Part shown: in pieces, positions 17,177-25,146 of the stretch
Numbering within the stretch: the stretch's first letter is position 1
Layout: every line of letters starts with the position of its first letter
Source: Lentisphaerae bacterium RIFOXYC12_FULL_60_16
GTDB taxonomy: Bacteria; Verrucomicrobiota; Kiritimatiellia; UBA8416; YA12-FULL-60-10
DNA: 49,052 bases
Assembly (NCBI GenBank): GCA_001803315.1
Contig: MHBQ01000016.1
Location: 1 to 49,052, forward strand
Reading direction: 5' to 3'
Position numbers and translations under genes: made by a program
The notes under the pieces: generated by a model
The model's input: only the letters and a program-made list of their open reading frames with translations
What the model was told of the DNA's origin: nothing
The model's database searches: none

Positions 17177-18346
17177 TTACAGCAAGGCGTGTTTAGCCTT
17201 GATGGCATCCGCCAGGGTCTCAAGTGCCGCAAACGCATCGGCGCGTGGAAATCCCTTGCAGAGTACCGTTCCCAAAACCTCCACCTTGAGATTCGGTATC
17301 AGGCCGGAAATCTGTTCCGCCGCCTTGGTCCCCCACCCGTAGGACCCGATGATGGCTGCATACTTCAATTTGGGACGCAACGCGTTGGCCAGATGCGTGG
17401 CCGAAAAAACACTTGGATGCGGGCCGACATGCACCGTCGGTGTCCCGATCACAATCGTTGCTGCATCGACCAGGGACATCGCCAGTTTGCCGATATCGGT
17501 GGTGGAAAGCTCGAACTTCTGCACGGTCACACCGCGTTCGGCCAGGGCGGCAACCAGGTAATTGACCATGGCCTCGGTGCTCCCATGCATCGAGATATAG
17601 GGAATCACGACCCGGTTGGAAACCCGGTCTGAAACCCAATCCTCATAGGCCGCCATGATGCCTTCGGGCTGGTCATGGATCGGACCATGGCTGGGTGCAA
17701 TACAGGTGCAGGCCAGTTCACGGACTTTCTTTAAGTGGTCCCGGATCTGCTTGCGGAACGGCATCATGATCTCGGCATAATACCGTTTCGCGGCCTCGAA
17801 GACGTACGGATCGTTACCGGCAAAGATGTCGGACATTGCCAGGTGCGATCCGAAGAAATCACACGAAAACAACATGTGGTTTTCAGGAAGATACGTCACC
17901 ATGGTTTCAGGCCAATGCACCCAGGGCATATGCATGAAGCGGAGTGTTTTCCCTCCAAGATCCAGCGTCTCCCCGTCTTCCACCGTCCGGATCCGTTCCG
18001 GGGCAATGCACAGGTGTTCGACCAGCATGACCTTGGCCTTCGGGGTGCAAATCAGCACGGCTTCCGGGTAGCGCTCCAGCACATACGGAATGCTGCCGGA
18101 ATGATCCTGCTCCGCATGGTGGGCAACCAGGTAATCGATGCGATCCACACCCGTCAGGTGATGCTTCAGAATGCTGTCCATGGCCGGATCGACCGTATCC
18201 AGAAGGGCCGTCTTCTCCGAGCCCCGCACCAGATAGGCATTGTAGCTGGTTCCATCCGGAAGCGGTATCAGCGAATCAAACAGCCGCCGGTTCCAATCAA
18301 TCGCTCCCATCCACTGTACACCATCACACAACGTTCTCGGTTTCAT
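17177..18346 (-). CDS. FprA-type flavodiiron protein (O2/NO reductase)
   Basis: 389 residues in two domains. The N-terminal metallo-beta-lactamase-like diiron domain has HHAEQDHSG (His77, Glu79, Asp81) followed by further ligands in VHWPETM, FSCDFFG and APSHGPI. The C-terminal flavodoxin domain starts near YISMHGSTEAM, an FMN phosphate loop. Such A-type proteins reduce O2 to water or NO to N2O, taking electrons from rubredoxin or an NADH oxidoreductase; no rubredoxin is fused or adjacent. Common in anaerobes, it implies oxygen defence. GGAGGG precedes the ATG by eight bases. It sits between the DUF3352-like gene (30 bases upstream) and the cyclophilin gene. Confidence 0.93.
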   Translation of the reverse strand: MKPRTLCDGVQWMGAIDWNRRLFDSLIPLPDGTSYNAYLVRGSEKTALLDTVDPAMDSILKHHLTGVDRIDYLVAHHAEQDHSGSIPYVLERYPEAVLICTPKAKVMLVEHLCIAPERIRTVEDGETLDLGGKTLRFMHMPWVHWPETMVTYLPENHMLFSCDFFGSHLAMSDIFAGNDPYVFEAAKRYYAEIMMPFRKQIRDHLKKVRELACTCIAPSHGPIHDQPEGIMAAYEDWVSDRVSNRVVIPYISMHGSTEAMVNYLVAALAERGVTVQKFELSTTDIGKLAMSLVDAATIVIGTPTVHVGPHPSVFSATHLANALRPKLKYAAIIGSYGWGTKAAEQISGLIPNLKVEVLGTVLCKGFPRADAFAALETLADAIKAKHALL

Positions 18347-18376
18347 TGATCAGCCCTCCATCAATCGCACACTACC

Positions 18377-20308
18377 CTATTCCACGGTACCTGTCGACGG
18401 TTCAAGCGCAACCGGGTCCGGCAGCTGCTGGACCTGGACCGTTTTCGCCAGATGCGGCTTCATCATCGAGCCATGCGCCGAACAAACCGGATCCTGGCCA
18501 ATCGGCAGATAGTTGTAGGTTCCCCCGGCGGGGCAAACCGGAGTGCGGTTCCCCTTGATGTATTCATTCACGCCGGCCAGATCGGGCATCGCGCCGTCCG
18601 CCTTCATGGTGGCCATGGCCCACTGTTCCTTGGCGGAATCAATCTGGCGAAGCTGGTTCACACACAGGTTCATCTGCCCAACCGGTGTTCGAGGGACGGG
18701 AGGGGCATATACAGGCGCCGACGAAGTCGGGGTATAGGCCATTTCCATGCCTCCGTGCAGGGAACATTGCGGGTCCTCCCCGATGTTTCCATAGATGTAG
18801 GTGCCCCCCTGGGGACATCGTGGGGTCGTTGATCCCTTGATGTACTGGTTGGCACCATCGATGTCGACCGGACTGCCGTCGCTCTTGGAATTGGCCATCG
18901 CCCACTGTTCCTTGCCGGAATCGATCATGCGCAGGTTATTGATACAGGCATAGCGTTTCGACATGGTCCGGGCCCGGAAAAACGAGGGCAGGGCCATGCC
19001 GGCAACAAGTCCCAGCGGCGACATGGAAATCGCCACCAGGGTCTCTTTTCCGCTGGCCGTGGTACGACCCTGAACCAGGACACCTTCCGGCAGATTCGCC
19101 GTCCGCATCGCACAGGCAAAGGGCGGTTTCCGTGCAAGCAGTGCCCGGATCGATGCCTGGCGTGCTTTGGCAGCATCCGGATCCAGGGAGGAAGCCGTGA
19201 TTGAATTAACCTGGATATCGGCAAGCACTTTCGACAGGCGGGGATCCACATACAACAATCCGCTATACGGACCGGATACCGGCCCGAAGGCCTCCCGGAA
19301 AGCCGGTGTCGAAGCCAGCCCGTTTTTCTGGGCCATGGCGGCGATCGCCTGCTCGACCACCCGGGGATTCGATCCAATCAGCAGGAATTTCGAATGCATC
19401 GCATAGGTCGGGGCCACCGGGAATGGCGTCGGCACCGGCACCATCACCGTCGTCAGGGTTGTATCCCCCACCCGGGATGTCGTTACCGGACTCCCGCTCT
19501 CCGCCAGACGGACCGCGATAAATCCCGGGAGCGTCTCATCCTTCAATGCGATGCCCAGCAGAAATGATGGTTCAGGGATGGAAACTGGTATCGGCGCCAT
19601 GTCGCCCAATGAAACCGTTTTGTCAGGCGACATTTGGATCGACAGGAACCATTCGTCACCCAGTGAGGCCATCAGTTTGTCGAGGTCCTGTTTGACGGCC
19701 TCGCCGGAAGTGCGGATCAGTTTGTCGAATTCCTGTGCCGGCTCGGGAGGCAGCACCTGACGGATACCATTCCGCACCAGTGTCCAGAGCTCACTCAGTT
19801 CAGCACTCTCGATCATGGCAAACTGCGTGTCGGCCGGCAGGAACCCGACACTGGCAGCCTGCTTGCCGACAGGTCCATCCAAAGCCCGTAACAGGGGCAG
19901 GTTGGCTGCATCGGCATCCCGCTGAACAAACAACTTGAAGGTGTAGACATGCTCTCCCTTCCGGGGGGAGGAACTGATCCCGACACTGCGTGCCGAATAG
20001 GCGCCGTTCGCTTTAAGAAAGGTACGCAACCGGTTGAACACCGCCAGGGAATCCGCAATGTCCGTGTCTTCGGGTGGCGCATATATCGCAAAAGTGTCCG
20101 CAATATCCCGCAGGAGGTTTTCAAGAATGTCACTGACATCGGTGACCAGAAGCAGGTCCCCGCCCACATCGACATGTTTAAGCGTCATGTCAAACCGCGC
20201 CTTGACGGCAACCGGATTTTCAGGGATGACCGGCGTATCCACGATCTGGGCCAAGCCTATATTCGAAGCAGCCAATAATACAAACAAGGCCAAACACATT
20301 CGCTTCAT
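18377..20308 (-). CDS. Exported DUF3352-like protein fused to two pseudopilin-type C-terminal modules
   Basis: 643 residues from the ATG that starts a signal peptide (CLALFVLLAASNIGLAQ). The next ~400 residues resemble the beta-rich DUF3352 type often seen on PVC cell surfaces (LLVTDVSDILENLL, FLLIGSNPRVVEQA). A shortened pilin-like helix follows (VAGMALPSFFRARTMSKRYA), then two ~75-residue repeats. Module one (about 449-520) has CINNLRMIDSGKEQWAM, YIKGSTTPRCPQGGTY and CSLHGG. Module two (about 544-617) has CVNQLRQIDSAKEQWAM, YIKGNRTPVCPAGGTY and CSAHGS. These are hallmarks of Verrucomicrobia pseudopilin tails. A longer frame reaches 20440, but the signal peptide decides the start. Function unknown. 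Confidence 0.75.
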   Translation of the reverse strand: MKRMCLALFVLLAASNIGLAQIVDTPVIPENPVAVKARFDMTLKHVDVGGDLLLVTDVSDILENLLRDIADTFAIYAPPEDTDIADSLAVFNRLRTFLKANGAYSARSVGISSSPRKGEHVYTFKLFVQRDADAANLPLLRALDGPVGKQAASVGFLPADTQFAMIESAELSELWTLVRNGIRQVLPPEPAQEFDKLIRTSGEAVKQDLDKLMASLGDEWFLSIQMSPDKTVSLGDMAPIPVSIPEPSFLLGIALKDETLPGFIAVRLAESGSPVTTSRVGDTTLTTVMVPVPTPFPVAPTYAMHSKFLLIGSNPRVVEQAIAAMAQKNGLASTPAFREAFGPVSGPYSGLLYVDPRLSKVLADIQVNSITASSLDPDAAKARQASIRALLARKPPFACAMRTANLPEGVLVQGRTTASGKETLVAISMSPLGLVAGMALPSFFRARTMSKRYACINNLRMIDSGKEQWAMANSKSDGSPVDIDGANQYIKGSTTPRCPQGGTYIYGNIGEDPQCSLHGGMEMAYTPTSSAPVYAPPVPRTPVGQMNLCVNQLRQIDSAKEQWAMATMKADGAMPDLAGVNEYIKGNRTPVCPAGGTYNYLPIGQDPVCSAHGSMMKPHLAKTVQVQQLPDPVALEPSTGTVE

Positions 20309-20425
20309 GATGAACCCCCATGCATTGCTCACGCGCACAACCTCCCACATCTTGACTGGATCTGATGGGGTGCATCCTACCATCAAGCGACAGACGGAAG
20401 AAAGATAGAATCGAAACACGAATAA

Positions 20426-20450
20426 CCGCTTGTTTCCCATGGAAAAGCGG
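20426..20450. other. Imperfect hairpin upstream of the second DUF4838 locus
   Basis: CCGCTT at 20426-20431 pairs with AAGCGG at 20445-20450, and TT plus CC inside pair with AA and GG around a CAT loop, with one or two bulges. It lies in the gap between the minus-strand DUF3352-like start and the plus-strand ORF at 20519. No T tract follows. It could be an operator or a leader structure. Confidence 0.3.
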
Positions 20451-20518
20451 CCTACCCTCGGCTTTTATCGTGTGAAAGTCGGAACGGTAGTTTCAATCGG
20501 CCGAATCGGGAGGTTCAC

Positions 20519-20737
20519 ATGTCTCATCCGCGACATGGAATCATCGCATACCTGGTCATTCAACTCAGCGCGGATGCGGGGGACACCACCGCCGTTGCGC
20601 ACCTGGATGTCACCGTGCCGGTGGACGGCGACTATCACCTCTGGGTGCGCTACGAATACCCGACCTTCATGCATCAAAACCGGAGGGCACCACCATGTTA
20701 CTCGCCTCACAGAAGACCGCCCACTTCACCATCGTAA
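20519..20737 (+). CDS. Small ORF, probable fragment of a carbohydrate-binding-like domain
   Basis: 72 codons with a good ribosome-binding site (GGGAGG six bases before ATG). The middle reads AHLDVTVPVDGDYHLWVRYE, typical of a beta-sandwich segment found in carbohydrate-associated proteins. The frame then loses any such character ('RRAPPCYSPHRRPP') and overlaps the first 43 bases of the DUF4838 gene. I read it as the 5' end of a once longer gene joined to the DUF4838 gene, or as a translated leader that couples the two. A chance ORF is less likely because of the strong ribosome-binding site and ordered beta pattern. Confidence 0.45.
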   Translation: MSHPRHGIIAYLVIQLSADAGDTTAVAHLDVTVPVDGDYHLWVRYEYPTFMHQNRRAPPCYSPHRRPPTSPS

Positions 20738-23169
20738 TCCCCGCCGATGCCGAACCGGCGGTCCAGTTCGCCGCGGAGGAATTCCAGCGCTACGTGGACC
20801 GGATGACTCAGGCCCTGCCCGCCATCCGCCTCGATACCGAACCGCTGCCGCCCCGCGCCGTCCTGGTGGGACCTACCCGCCATACACCCGCACTCCTGCC
20901 GGACGCCGGCTCCGCACTGACCGGCGAACAGTACCTCCTCCATGCGTGCGGTCCACACCTGCTGGTCCTCGGCGGGTCCCCGCGCGGCACGCTCTACGCC
21001 GTATACGACCTGCTCGAACGGTTCGGGATCCGCTGGTGGACCCCCGCCGACACCACCATCCCCACCCTTTCGCGCCTTGAAATCCCCGCCCTGAGCGTCC
21101 GGGTCGAACCGCCGCTGATCTACCGGGCCACCTGGTATCGCGACGGCATGGACGCCGATTTCCAGGCCCGCCAGCGGCTCAACGCGGGAACCATGGCGCC
21201 CGTGTACCTGCAACCGCGGCACGGCGGCATGGTCCGTTTCGCCCGGGACTGGTCCGGCCACACCTATTCGGGGCTGGTCCCGACCGACGCGTACTTCGAC
21301 CGCCATCCGGAGTATTTCAGTGAGGTCGAGGGCCGTCGTTTGCGCCACATGAACCAGCTCTGCCCGACCCATCCCGAGGTGGCCGAGATTGCCGCACAGA
21401 CCGCCCGGCAGTGGCTCGACGCCACGCCGGGATGCAACCTGGTCAGCGTCACCCAGAACGACCACAACAACTGGTGCACCTGCAAAACCTGTTCGGCCAT
21501 GATCGACAAGACCGGCGCCCCGTCGGGACCCGCCCTGCATCTTGCCAACGAAGTCGCGCGCCGGCTGGAAAAGACGCACCCGAACGCCCTCGTGGACACG
21601 TTCGCCTATGCCTGGACGGAGGTCGCCCCCCGCGGCATGGAGGCGCACCCCAACGTCCTGGTCCGCATCGCTCCGATCGGCAACTGCTTCGGCCACACGA
21701 TCCGGACCTGTCCGGCCAACGCCCGCTGCCGGAAATCCGTCCACGCCTGGTCGCGTATCGCCCGGCATCTGTTCGTCTGGCACTACGTGACGGACTTTTT
21801 CCACTATATGACGCCTTTTCCCAACCTGCCGTCACTGGAGGATGACCTGCATTTCTACCTCGATCACAAGGTGCGCGGCATGTTCCTGCAGGGAAACGGC
21901 AACAGCCTCGGCGGCGACATGGCGGAACTGAAGACCTGGCTTTTTGCCCGCCTGCTATGGGATCCCGCCCGGCGTGCCGCCGATCTCCGCGCCGCGTTCC
22001 TGCAGGGCTTCTACGGTGCCGCGGCCGGCGCCGTCGACGATTATATGCGCCTGTTCGAAACAACGTTCGCGCGCACCCGCGGCGCGCATCTTTTCCTCTA
22101 CCGGACCCTCTGGGAAAACGACGCGGCCTACCTTGCGCGCCCCATCCTGCAACGGGCCCGGACCATCCTGCAATCCGCACGTCATGCGGCAAAGGATCAC
22201 GACATCGTTCAAGCCCGCATCGACCGGATCGAGGCCAGCCTGAATTATACCGACCTGTTCTATCATGAACGGCCCGGCCGGCGTATCCTGGAGAAGGATC
22301 GAATCCACTGTCCCGCCACCTCCCGGCGAAGGCAACGGATGCAGCAACTCTTCACGACCGCCGCCCGGCAGGGCCTGACCCATTACGGCGAGGAATACGG
22401 CCGATCCACGCGACTCACCGAACTGCAACGCGCCTGGCTGGACAGTCCGGGCGCGCATCCCGTCCTGCGTCTCGGCAACCGCCAGGCACAGGCGTGCATC
22501 GTGCCGGCGTTGGGCGGGCGTGTGGTGGCTTTCGGGCCCGCGGACAACGCTGTCAATTACCTCGGCGTCAGTTCCCCGCGCACCTTCGGCTATCCGTGTG
22601 CCGGCGGTTACGAAGAGTATTCCGAACGGGCCCACCAATCCCCGGGGTTCAGCCAGGTTTTCAATATCGTCCGGAAGTCGGGTCGAACCGTCAGACTCCG
22701 GGCCACGGTGGACACGGGTCTTGTATTCGACCGCCGGATCACCCTGGACCGCGCCTTGCGGATTCGGACCGACCTTTCGAATCCTTCCGACGCCCCCTTG
22801 CAGGCATGCCTGCGCACGCATCTCGAGATCCAACTTGGCGTGCCGGCCGACCAGATCGAGGCATGGCTCCTGTTGGACGGAAAATGGACCCCGCTCGATG
22901 CCGCGGGGAAGGCGCCCGGCGGATCATGGTTCGACGAACAGGTTCCGGCAGGCTGGTTCTTCTGGGCGCCGGCCGCGCGTCGCGGCGTCTGGCAACGATG
23001 GGAACCCGGCCACGTCGGCGCCGCCTTTCTCGGCGGCATCCCCGGCGAACCGCGCGTCCTTGCCCTGGACCTCGCGCATGGGCGGGAGAATCGTTCCATC
23101 GAGCCGGGCGACCGGCAGACCATGACCCATGCCTTCGGCTGGACCACGGAATACAAGGTGCGTGGGTGA
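20695..23169 (+). CDS. Cytoplasmic DUF4838 domain protein
   Basis: 824 residues, no signal peptide. The N-terminal glycosidase-associated alpha/beta domain is clear (AAEEFQRYVDRM, then GGSPRGTLYAVYDLLERFGI with RWWTPADT). The DUF4838 barrel follows, with VSVTQNDHNNWCTCKTC (Cys-rich), NALVDTFAYAWTEV and FVWHYVTDF. A C-terminal beta-rich domain from about residue 590 (CIVPALGGRVVAFGP ... NYLGVSS) resembles aldose-epimerase-like sandwiches. Unlike the protein at 2184 it lacks export signals and has a different C-terminal domain. By eye, codon use is more CGC/GCG-rich than in its neighbours. GGAGGGCACCACC precedes the ATG. Reaction unknown; action on an imported acidic oligosaccharide is an inference. 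Confidence 0.8.
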   Translation: MLLASQKTAHFTIVIPADAEPAVQFAAEEFQRYVDRMTQALPAIRLDTEPLPPRAVLVGPTRHTPALLPDAGSALTGEQYLLHACGPHLLVLGGSPRGTLYAVYDLLERFGIRWWTPADTTIPTLSRLEIPALSVRVEPPLIYRATWYRDGMDADFQARQRLNAGTMAPVYLQPRHGGMVRFARDWSGHTYSGLVPTDAYFDRHPEYFSEVEGRRLRHMNQLCPTHPEVAEIAAQTARQWLDATPGCNLVSVTQNDHNNWCTCKTCSAMIDKTGAPSGPALHLANEVARRLEKTHPNALVDTFAYAWTEVAPRGMEAHPNVLVRIAPIGNCFGHTIRTCPANARCRKSVHAWSRIARHLFVWHYVTDFFHYMTPFPNLPSLEDDLHFYLDHKVRGMFLQGNGNSLGGDMAELKTWLFARLLWDPARRAADLRAAFLQGFYGAAAGAVDDYMRLFETTFARTRGAHLFLYRTLWENDAAYLARPILQRARTILQSARHAAKDHDIVQARIDRIEASLNYTDLFYHERPGRRILEKDRIHCPATSRRRQRMQQLFTTAARQGLTHYGEEYGRSTRLTELQRAWLDSPGAHPVLRLGNRQAQACIVPALGGRVVAFGPADNAVNYLGVSSPRTFGYPCAGGYEEYSERAHQSPGFSQVFNIVRKSGRTVRLRATVDTGLVFDRRITLDRALRIRTDLSNPSDAPLQACLRTHLEIQLGVPADQIEAWLLLDGKWTPLDAAGKAPGGSWFDEQVPAGWFFWAPAARRGVWQRWEPGHVGAAFLGGIPGEPRVLALDLAHGRENRSIEPGDRQTMTHAFGWTTEYKVRG

Positions 23170-23180
23170 AACACGGCGTC

Positions 23181-23194
23181 CGGCCGGCGGGCCG
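23181..23194. terminator. GC-rich hairpin between convergent genes
   Basis: CGGCC-GGCG-GGCCG, a 5-bp stem with 4-base loop, placed between the DUF4838 stop (23169) and the mutY stop (23206). No T tract, so termination is unproven. Confidence 0.25.
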
Positions 23195-23205
23195 CGTCAA
23201 TCGCA

Positions 23206-24297
23206 TCAGTTACCGGTCAAAACCCCGCCGCCAACGCCCGCCGGCATCATCTTGAATCTTTCCATGACGCGAAGCGTCAGGCGCGTCAGGGGATAATGAT
23301 CCAGACGCTTGACGGCAACCCACTTTCCCCGGATGCCCGGAAGCGTTACCGGAAAACGCGTTTTCACGATGACCCGGCAACATCGGACTTCCATGCGGAA
23401 ATGACTGAACACCTGGATCATGCGGTCACGGTCCCATCGAATCATGGGGCGGGTGGTCCCCGTCCGGTCAACCAGACCATCCATCAATTCCCGACGGGTC
23501 GTCTGGATGAGTGGAATCGTCCATAATCCCTTGAGCAGGCGTGCATCCCGGTTCCGTGTCAACCACACGGCATCGCCCGAACCAATCACCACGCCGGTCA
23601 CCCGGCGTACCGGCACCGGCTTGCGAATTGCCCGTTCGGGTAATCCAACGGCTGTCCCTGCCGCATGGCCCAGACACCAGCGCTGGATGGGACAATGCCT
23701 GCAATCCGGCTGACCCGGCCGGCACACCAGCGCGCCCAGTTCCATCAGCGATTCATTGAAATCACCCGCACGGCGTACGGGCATGAACGGTTGTAGGTCC
23801 GCCTTCACCCCGGACCGGAAACGGGATGTCTCCGAATCGCCATGCAAATCCCGAAACCGGGACCAGACCCGCACCACATTTCCATCCACCGAAACCACCG
23901 GTTCCCCGGCACAAATGCTGGCGATCGCCGCCGCCGTATAATCCCCGATCCCCGGAAGGGTTCGCAGAACCCCATACCCAGGGGGGACCCGTCCCCCGTG
24001 TTCCCGGACCAGGACACGGGCGCACGCGTGCAGGTTCCGGGCCCGGGTGTAGTAACCGAGTCCCTGCCAGACCCTCAACACCTCCGATTCCCTGGCCCGG
24101 GCCAGCGCGGCAACATCGGGGAAGGCCCGGACCAATCGCTCGAAATACGGCGTGGCGGTCTTGACCTGCGTCTGCTGGAGCATGATCTCGCTGATCCAGA
24201 CCCGGTACGGCGTGGCCAGCGAGCGCCAGGGCATCGGGCGACGGTGACGGGCAAACCACCGCAACAAGGCCCGCACCCAGGGTTCCATGGCCGCCAT
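23206..24297 (-). CDS. mutY: A/G-specific adenine glycosylase MutY
   Basis: 363 residues. The catalytic general acid Glu37 is in ISEIMLQQTQV, the helix-hairpin-helix is LPGIGDYTAAAI, and Asp138 is in VDGNVVRV. The [4Fe-4S] cluster is held by Cys192, 199, 202 and 208 (C-X6-C-X2-C-X5-C). A NUDIX-like C-terminal domain (about 225-350) contains WLTRNRDARLLKGLW and FSHFRMEV, used to recognise 8-oxoguanine. The enzyme removes adenine mispaired with 8-oxoG. GGGGTG lies upstream of ATG 24297, and only three bases separate it from the SDR stop, so translation is probably coupled. It is the last gene of the minus-strand run from 34157. Confidence 0.96.
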   Translation of the reverse strand: MAAMEPWVRALLRWFARHRRPMPWRSLATPYRVWISEIMLQQTQVKTATPYFERLVRAFPDVAALARARESEVLRVWQGLGYYTRARNLHACARVLVREHGGRVPPGYGVLRTLPGIGDYTAAAIASICAGEPVVSVDGNVVRVWSRFRDLHGDSETSRFRSGVKADLQPFMPVRRAGDFNESLMELGALVCRPGQPDCRHCPIQRWCLGHAAGTAVGLPERAIRKPVPVRRVTGVVIGSGDAVWLTRNRDARLLKGLWTIPLIQTTRRELMDGLVDRTGTTRPMIRWDRDRMIQVFSHFRMEVRCCRVIVKTRFPVTLPGIRGKWVAVKRLDHYPLTRLTLRVMERFKMMPAGVGGGVLTGN

Positions 24298-24300
24298 GCG

Positions 24301-25119
24301 TTACACCCCGCCAAACGCGGACAACCCGCCGTCCACCGTCACCGTAGTGCCGTTAACAAAGGCTGCCAGGTCCGACATCAGCCAGAGTCCCGGCCCCACC
24401 AGGTCATCGGGAGTTCCCAGGCGGCCCATCGGCGTGTGGGAAAGGATACGTTGCGCCCGTTCCGTCCAGGCGCCGGTTGCTTCCTCGGTCAGCAGGAACC
24501 GGTTCTGTTCAGTCAGCACAAAGCCGGGCACCAGGGCATTTACGCGCACACCGGGCCCGTATTCCTGGGCAAGATGCACGGCCAGCCACTGTGTAAAGTT
24601 GATGACCGCCGCCTTCGCGGCCGAATAAGCCACACTGCGGGTCAGGGGACGGACCGCGCCCACGGAAGCCATATTCAGAATGACCCCATGGCCTGCCGCA
24701 AGCAGGTCACGCCCGAAAACCTGGCACGGCAACAGGGTCCCCATCAGATTCAAATCCACCACATCACGAAGCGCGGTTTCCGGCAGATCAAAAAACGGAC
24801 GTTGGGCATCGGTGGTTGCCTCACGCCGGGCGCCACCGGCGCCATTGAGGAGGATATCCACCCGTCCCCATTCCTTCAGGACGGCATCGTGCAGGGAATC
24901 AAGCGAGGATCGATCGGTGACATCCGCCGGGAAAGCGCGGGCTTTCCCGCCTGCACCGAGAATGGCCTGAACCGTCTTTTCAGCGGCTTCAAGCCGTCGG
25001 TGATACACCACGGCTATCCGGGCGCCATGCCGTCCAAGCGCCGTTGCCAGCGCACCGGCCAACACGCCGCTGCCACCGGTCACCACGGCCACCCGTCCCT
25101 GGAAATCCAGCGTCAGCAT
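24301..25119 (-). CDS. SDR oxidoreductase, D-mannonate oxidoreductase-like
   Basis: 272 residues. The Rossmann glycine motif TGGSGVLAG, the NAG-equivalent LLNGAGGARRE, the catalytic Ser in MASVGAV, and YSAAKAA (Tyr-X3-Lys) show a classical SDR. The stretches VINFTQWLAVHLAQEYGPG, NALVPGFVLTEQNRFLL and TPMGRLGTPDD match SDRs annotated as D-mannonate oxidoreductase (YjmF/UxuB type), which interconvert fructuronate and mannonate. Other sugar-acid reductases are possible. ATG 25119 has GGGAG six bases upstream; GTG 25146 directly after the previous stop is an alternative. It lies between the URO-D-like gene and mutY. Confidence 0.8.
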   Translation of the reverse strand: MLTLDFQGRVAVVTGGSGVLAGALATALGRHGARIAVVYHRRLEAAEKTVQAILGAGGKARAFPADVTDRSSLDSLHDAVLKEWGRVDILLNGAGGARREATTDAQRPFFDLPETALRDVVDLNLMGTLLPCQVFGRDLLAAGHGVILNMASVGAVRPLTRSVAYSAAKAAVINFTQWLAVHLAQEYGPGVRVNALVPGFVLTEQNRFLLTEEATGAWTERAQRILSHTPMGRLGTPDDLVGPGLWLMSDLAAFVNGTTVTVDGGLSAFGGV

Positions 25120-25146
25120 GCTGCTCCCAACCACGTCCGCCGGCAC

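Noticed and set aside
24301-25146. GTG start of the SDR directly after the previous stop
   Set aside because: ATG 25119 has a good ribosome-binding site and starts at the Rossmann fold; the extra nine residues add nothing conserved.
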